From Candidatus Bathyarchaeota archaeon (GTDB lineage Archaea; Thermoproteota; Bathyarchaeia; 40CM-2-53-6; RBG-13-38-9), in contig JAPKYM010000297.1 in assembly GCA_026394315.1 (NCBI GenBank), forward strand, positions 1-5,468: a stretch of 5,468 nucleotides of DNA, in the 5' to 3' direction. A program made the translations under genes and the position numbers. The notes beneath the pieces were generated by a model. The model was not told where the DNA came from. It ran no database searches and saw nothing but the letters and a program-made list of their open reading frames with translations. Position 1 is the stretch's first letter. Each line of letters opens with the position of its first letter. Positions 4,033 through 5,468 of the stretch are shown here, piece after piece.

Positions 4033-4851
4033 TTGGAAAAGATCAAACGCTTAAGCTCACGTAAAGACTTGGAAAAACTACGCCAAGAAATCAAGAATAA
4101 CAGGGATCCGCGCCAACGCATAGTGTCAGTTAGCGTCAGCACATGCTGCGTTGCACTCGGAGCCCTAAAGGTCGTTGAAGCCTTCAAGACCGAACTGGAG
4201 AAGCAGGGCCTGAAGGACAAAGTTCGACTAAAAGATACAGGTTGCTCAGGCTTCTGTGAACAGGGACCAGCAGTAACCATCTACCCAGAAGAGATTTTCT
4301 ACTTCAAAGTCAAGCCCGAAGACGTCCCAGAGATAGTCACCAAGACTATCAAAGGAAAACAGATTTTGGAGAAGTTCCTTTACAGGGATCCAGCCACAGG
4401 CAAGAGATCCCGGAAGCTTCAAGATATACCATCCTACAAGCACCAGCTCCGACTCCTCACCGAGAACAGTGGCAAGATAGACCCAAGAAACATCGAGGAC
4501 TATATCGCAGTGGACGGATACAGCGCGCTCGAGAAGACTCTCTTCGAGATGAGCCCAGACCAAGTCGTCAAGGAGGTTAAGAAGGCTAATCTGCGCGGAC
4601 GAGGTGGTGGCGGATTCCCAACCTGGATCAAATGGGAGACCACCAGAAACGCCGAGGACGAAATCAAATACGTCATCGTCAACTGTGATGAGGGAGATCC
4701 AGGCGCCATCATGGACAGATCTCTAATGGAGGACAACCCACACAGCGTCCTCGAAGGCCTGATAATAGGAGCCTGCAGGAGCCTTCGTCTCAGGCGAGTC
4801 CAGCGCTCTTATGACAGCTATCGAAGGAAAAATCGGAGAACCCCGGCCTAA
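4033..4851 (+). CDS. nuoF: NuoF-like NAD(P)H/FMN subunit, 5' portion of a broken gene
   Basis: I favour TTG at 4033: TAGGT (4020-4024) precedes it by 8 bases, and the frame from there starts on the LEKIKRL helix typical of these proteins. An ATG at 3991 overlaps nuoE by 32 bases. The N-terminal thioredoxin-like domain has STCCVALGA and DTGCSGFCEQGP, then YFKVKPEDVPEIV and KFLYRDPATGK. This domain occurs in HydB/HndC/FdsB-type subunits and not in simple complex-I NuoF. The flavin domain follows with LRGRGGGGFPT (FMN loop), NCDEGDPGAIMDRSLMEDNP and HSVLEGLIIGA. Homology stops at about 4773. The next 50-55 residues of the family are missing and the frame is wrong, so the 26 residues up to TAA 4849-4851 are an artefact of the shift. 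The first [2Fe-2S] Cys position is Ser, and the Gly usually found after GGGFPT is Trp. The subunit normally exchanges electrons with NAD(P)H through FMN. Confidence 0.85.
   Translation: MEKIKRLSSRKDLEKLRQEIKNNRDPRQRIVSVSVSTCCVALGALKVVEAFKTELEKQGLKDKVRLKDTGCSGFCEQGPAVTIYPEEIFYFKVKPEDVPEIVTKTIKGKQILEKFLYRDPATGKRSRKLQDIPSYKHQLRLLTENSGKIDPRNIEDYIAVDGYSALEKTLFEMSPDQVVKEVKKANLRGRGGGGFPTWIKWETTRNAEDEIKYVIVNCDEGDPGAIMDRSLMEDNPHSVLEGLIIGACRSLRLRRVQRSYDSYRRKNRRTPA
4768..4783 (+). repeat. GGAGCC direct repeat at the nuoF deletion/frameshift junction
   Basis: Two copies of GGAGCC (4768-4773 and 4778-4783) are separated by TGCA, and CCTGCAGG between them is palindromic. The first copy encodes the GA of IIGA in the upstream frame. 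The second encodes the GA of AGAFV in the downstream frame. The junction therefore sits exactly where about 160 bases of the expected flavin-domain coding sequence are absent. A flanking CGAAGGC/GCCTTCG inverted repeat (4752-4758 and 4781-4787) could form a small hairpin. Confidence 0.6.
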
Positions 4852-5468
4852 ATACGTTCACACAGCGGTCAAAGGCCTCTGGGGTAAGCCCAGCTGCCTC
4901 AACAATGTCAAGACATGGGCAACTGTTCCACTAATAGTCCTCAAAGGAGCTGAATGGTTCAAGAGTATAGGAACCGAGGGCAGCAGTGGAACCGCGATCT
5001 TCTCACTCGTTGGCAAGGTCAACAGCACAGGCCTTGTAGAGGTACCTATGGGAACAACCCTTGGAGACCTCATCTTCAAAATTGGCGGCGGAATTAGAGG
5101 AGGAAAACGATTCAAAGCCGTCCAAACCGGCGGCCCCTCAGGAGGCTTCATCCCTGAAAAGCACTTGGATCTCCCCGTGGACTTTGACGAGTTGAACAAA
5201 GTCGGATCCATGATGGGATCTGGTGGCATGGTGGTTATGGATGAAGATACCTGTATGGTCGATGCAGCCAGATACTTTGTAGATTTCTTGCTTGAGGAGT
5301 CTTGCGGGAAGTGTATTCCCTGCCGAGAAGGGCTCCAAGTCCTCTCCAACACCATCAAGGATATCTGCGAAGGAAAAGGCAAGGACGAGGACACGCTCGG
5401 GATTCAAGACATAGTCACAACAATGGAGGAGGCATCCCTCTGTGCATTAGGAAAGACAGCCGCCAACC
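4775..5468 (+). CDS. nuoF: NuoF-like subunit, 3' portion of the broken gene in a shifted frame (runs off window)
   Basis: Frame 2 is open from about 4775 to the window end (231 codons) and continues NuoF where the upstream piece stops. It starts AGAFVSGESSALMTAIEGK, then has KYVHTAVKGLWGKPSCLNNV, GTAIFSLVGKVNSTGLVEV, FKAVQTGGPSGGFIPEKHL and VGSMMGSGGMVVMDEDTCMV. The [4Fe-4S] N3-type ligands are SCGKCIPCREG (codons 5303, 5312 and 5321) and the Cys of SLCALGK (codon 5441). The NAD/FMN half, the SLBB-like segment and the cluster domain are therefore all present. The usual CGEE motif is SGES here, which may belong to a GES(S/T)ALM subfamily and need not be damage. The first in-frame ATG is at 4811, too late to start a functional protein, so this piece depends on the upstream one. 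The operon would be expected to continue with a NuoG-like, hydrogenase or formate dehydrogenase subunit. Confidence 0.88.

Noticed and set aside
4811..5468. Separate gene starting at ATG 4811
   Set aside because: Homology to NuoF extends upstream of this ATG to about 4775, and the product would begin in the middle of the flavin domain. It is the second half of a broken gene.

Overview
The window looks archaeal, most likely from a metagenome-assembled anaerobe. Promoters are TATA-like rather than bacterial -35/-10. Intergenic T-tracts suggest archaeal termination. The protein content (a small four-cysteine protein, a zinc ribbon fused to a NuoE-like subunit, a NuoF-like flavoprotein subunit, a B12-type radical SAM protein) would suit the Bathyarchaeia or a related TACK group. 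That placement rests on recalled family resemblance and is tentative.

Layout. Positions 1-1396 hold a minus-strand cluster. In transcription order it contains a small VOC (glyoxalase/bleomycin-resistance fold) protein whose 3' end is frameshifted, an unrecognised 269-residue protein, and the N-terminal cobalamin-binding part of a radical SAM enzyme that leaves the window at base 1. A 181-bp divergent intergenic region separates this from a 56-codon plus-strand gene at 1578-1748, which encodes a four-cysteine, probably zinc-binding miniprotein. Positions 1801-2205 hold a decayed C-terminal remnant of a 2-oxoacid dehydrogenase E2 acyltransferase, with one nonsense codon and two compensating frameshifts around its DHRVIDG active-site motif. 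A minus-strand Gfo/Idh/MocA-family gene (2225-3244) converges on that remnant; both of its usual catalytic residues are replaced.

A compact divergent control region (3245-3374) contains a strong TATA box, a 10-bp palindrome and an 8-bp inverted repeat. It leads into a plus-strand operon. The first gene is a NuoE-like [2Fe-2S] subunit with an N-terminal zinc ribbon. The second is a NuoF-like NAD(P)H/FMN/[4Fe-4S] subunit with its own N-terminal thioredoxin-like [2Fe-2S] domain. Together these resemble the diaphorase module of a hydrogenase, formate dehydrogenase or complex-I-like enzyme, passing electrons between NAD(P)H and a partner that would be encoded beyond base 5468. As written the NuoF gene is broken: about 50-55 codons of the flavin domain are missing and the frame shifts near 4774.

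Three genes carry several frame lesions within 3.7 kb, most of them in homopolymers or at a short repeat. Consensus or assembly error should therefore be excluded before real gene decay is accepted. I found no tRNA, rRNA, CRISPR array or insertion sequence. The most unusual items are the zinc ribbon-NuoE fusion, the Gfo/Idh/MocA protein without its catalytic residues, and the 56-codon four-cysteine gene.
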